From Lentihominibacter faecis (GTDB lineage Bacteria; Bacillota; Clostridia; Peptostreptococcales; Anaerovoracaceae), in assembly GCF_014306095.1 (NCBI RefSeq), contig NZ_JACRWC010000097.1, positions 1 through 6,082 on the forward strand: DNA of 6,082 nt, read 5' to 3'. Under the pieces are notes generated by a model. The model searched no databases, had not been told where the DNA came from, and worked only from the letters and a program-made list of their open reading frames with translations. Shown here one piece after another: positions 6,055 to 6,082 of the stretch; position 1 is the first letter of the stretch; each line of letters begins with the position of its first letter. The translations under genes were made by a program, and so were the position numbers.

Positions 6055-6082
6055 CTGTCTCTTATACACATCTCCGAGCCCA
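6055..6082. other. Nextera/Tn5 mosaic-end adapter contamination
   Basis: The last 28 bases are CTGTCTCTTATACACATCT (the 19-bp Tn5 mosaic end) followed by CCGAGCCCA, the start of the Nextera read-2 adapter. This is library-preparation sequence, not genome. It creates a false leftward open frame (6071-5820) starting MCIRDS, a familiar artefact peptide. Confidence 0.98.

Noticed and set aside
5820..6071. Leftward open frame of 83 codons beginning MCIRDS
   Set aside because: Its start codon lies in the Nextera adapter and it overlaps the FtsX permease in another frame; it is an artefact.
1..6082. CRISPR array, tRNA, rRNA or transposase gene
   Set aside because: No regularly spaced repeats, no cloverleaf or rRNA-like segment and no transposase motifs were seen.

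Overview
The window looks like an assembled contig from a low-to-mid-GC Gram-positive anaerobe, most likely a gut Clostridia/Lachnospiraceae-type organism. This rests on the strong AGGAGG-type ribosome binding sites, the Firmicutes-style histidine kinase H-box (SHEIKTP), the hydantoinase/oxoprolinase-plus-MFS gene pair and the FtsX-type permease. Taxonomy is an inference from gene style only. The last 28 bases are not biological: they are the Nextera/Tn5 mosaic-end sequencing adapter, so the right end is a real contig end. The left end cuts through a gene.

Layout, left to right. (1) Bases 1 to about 470 are visibly more AT-rich than the rest. They hold the first 20 codons of a leftward dihydrofolate reductase whose N-terminus matches, from memory, the trimethoprim-resistance enzyme DfrF. 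The gene has its own extended -10 promoter and a structured leader. Behind the promoter lies a 134-bp imperfect palindrome (212-345), followed by a terminator hairpin (367-403). I read this block as an acquired resistance module. (2) 388-2460, leftward: a HyuA-like hydantoinase/oxoprolinase family ATPase. Its last 30-40 residues look foreign and its stop codon sits in the loop of the terminator, suggesting that the resistance module replaced the native 3' end. (3) 2568-3848, leftward: an OPA-type (GlpT/UhpT-like) major facilitator transporter, probably in one operon with the hydantoinase gene. The 107-nt gap contains a 14-bp RNA hairpin that buries the hydantoinase start codon and is followed at once by a U-rich stretch. 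(4) 3852-3939: a divergent promoter region with an imperfect palindrome over the -10 element. (5) 3940-5706, rightward: a seven-helix membrane sensor histidine kinase (7TM-PAS-HisKA-HATPase) with no response regulator beside it. (6) 5711-5758: a bidirectional terminator. (7) 5768-6054, leftward: the C-terminal end of an FtsX-family ABC permease, cut by the adapter.

How the genes may work together: the kinase is divergent from the transporter/hydantoinase pair and shares an 88-bp intergenic region with it, an arrangement reminiscent of sensor-controlled uptake of a phosphorylated or anionic substrate (Uhp/Pgt-like logic). The transporter would import the substrate and the HyuA-like enzyme would act on it or on a derivative. 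The substrate cannot be read from sequence. The most noteworthy signals are the long palindrome beside the dfr gene, the disrupted hydantoinase C-terminus, the start-codon hairpin, and the adapter artefact at the right edge.
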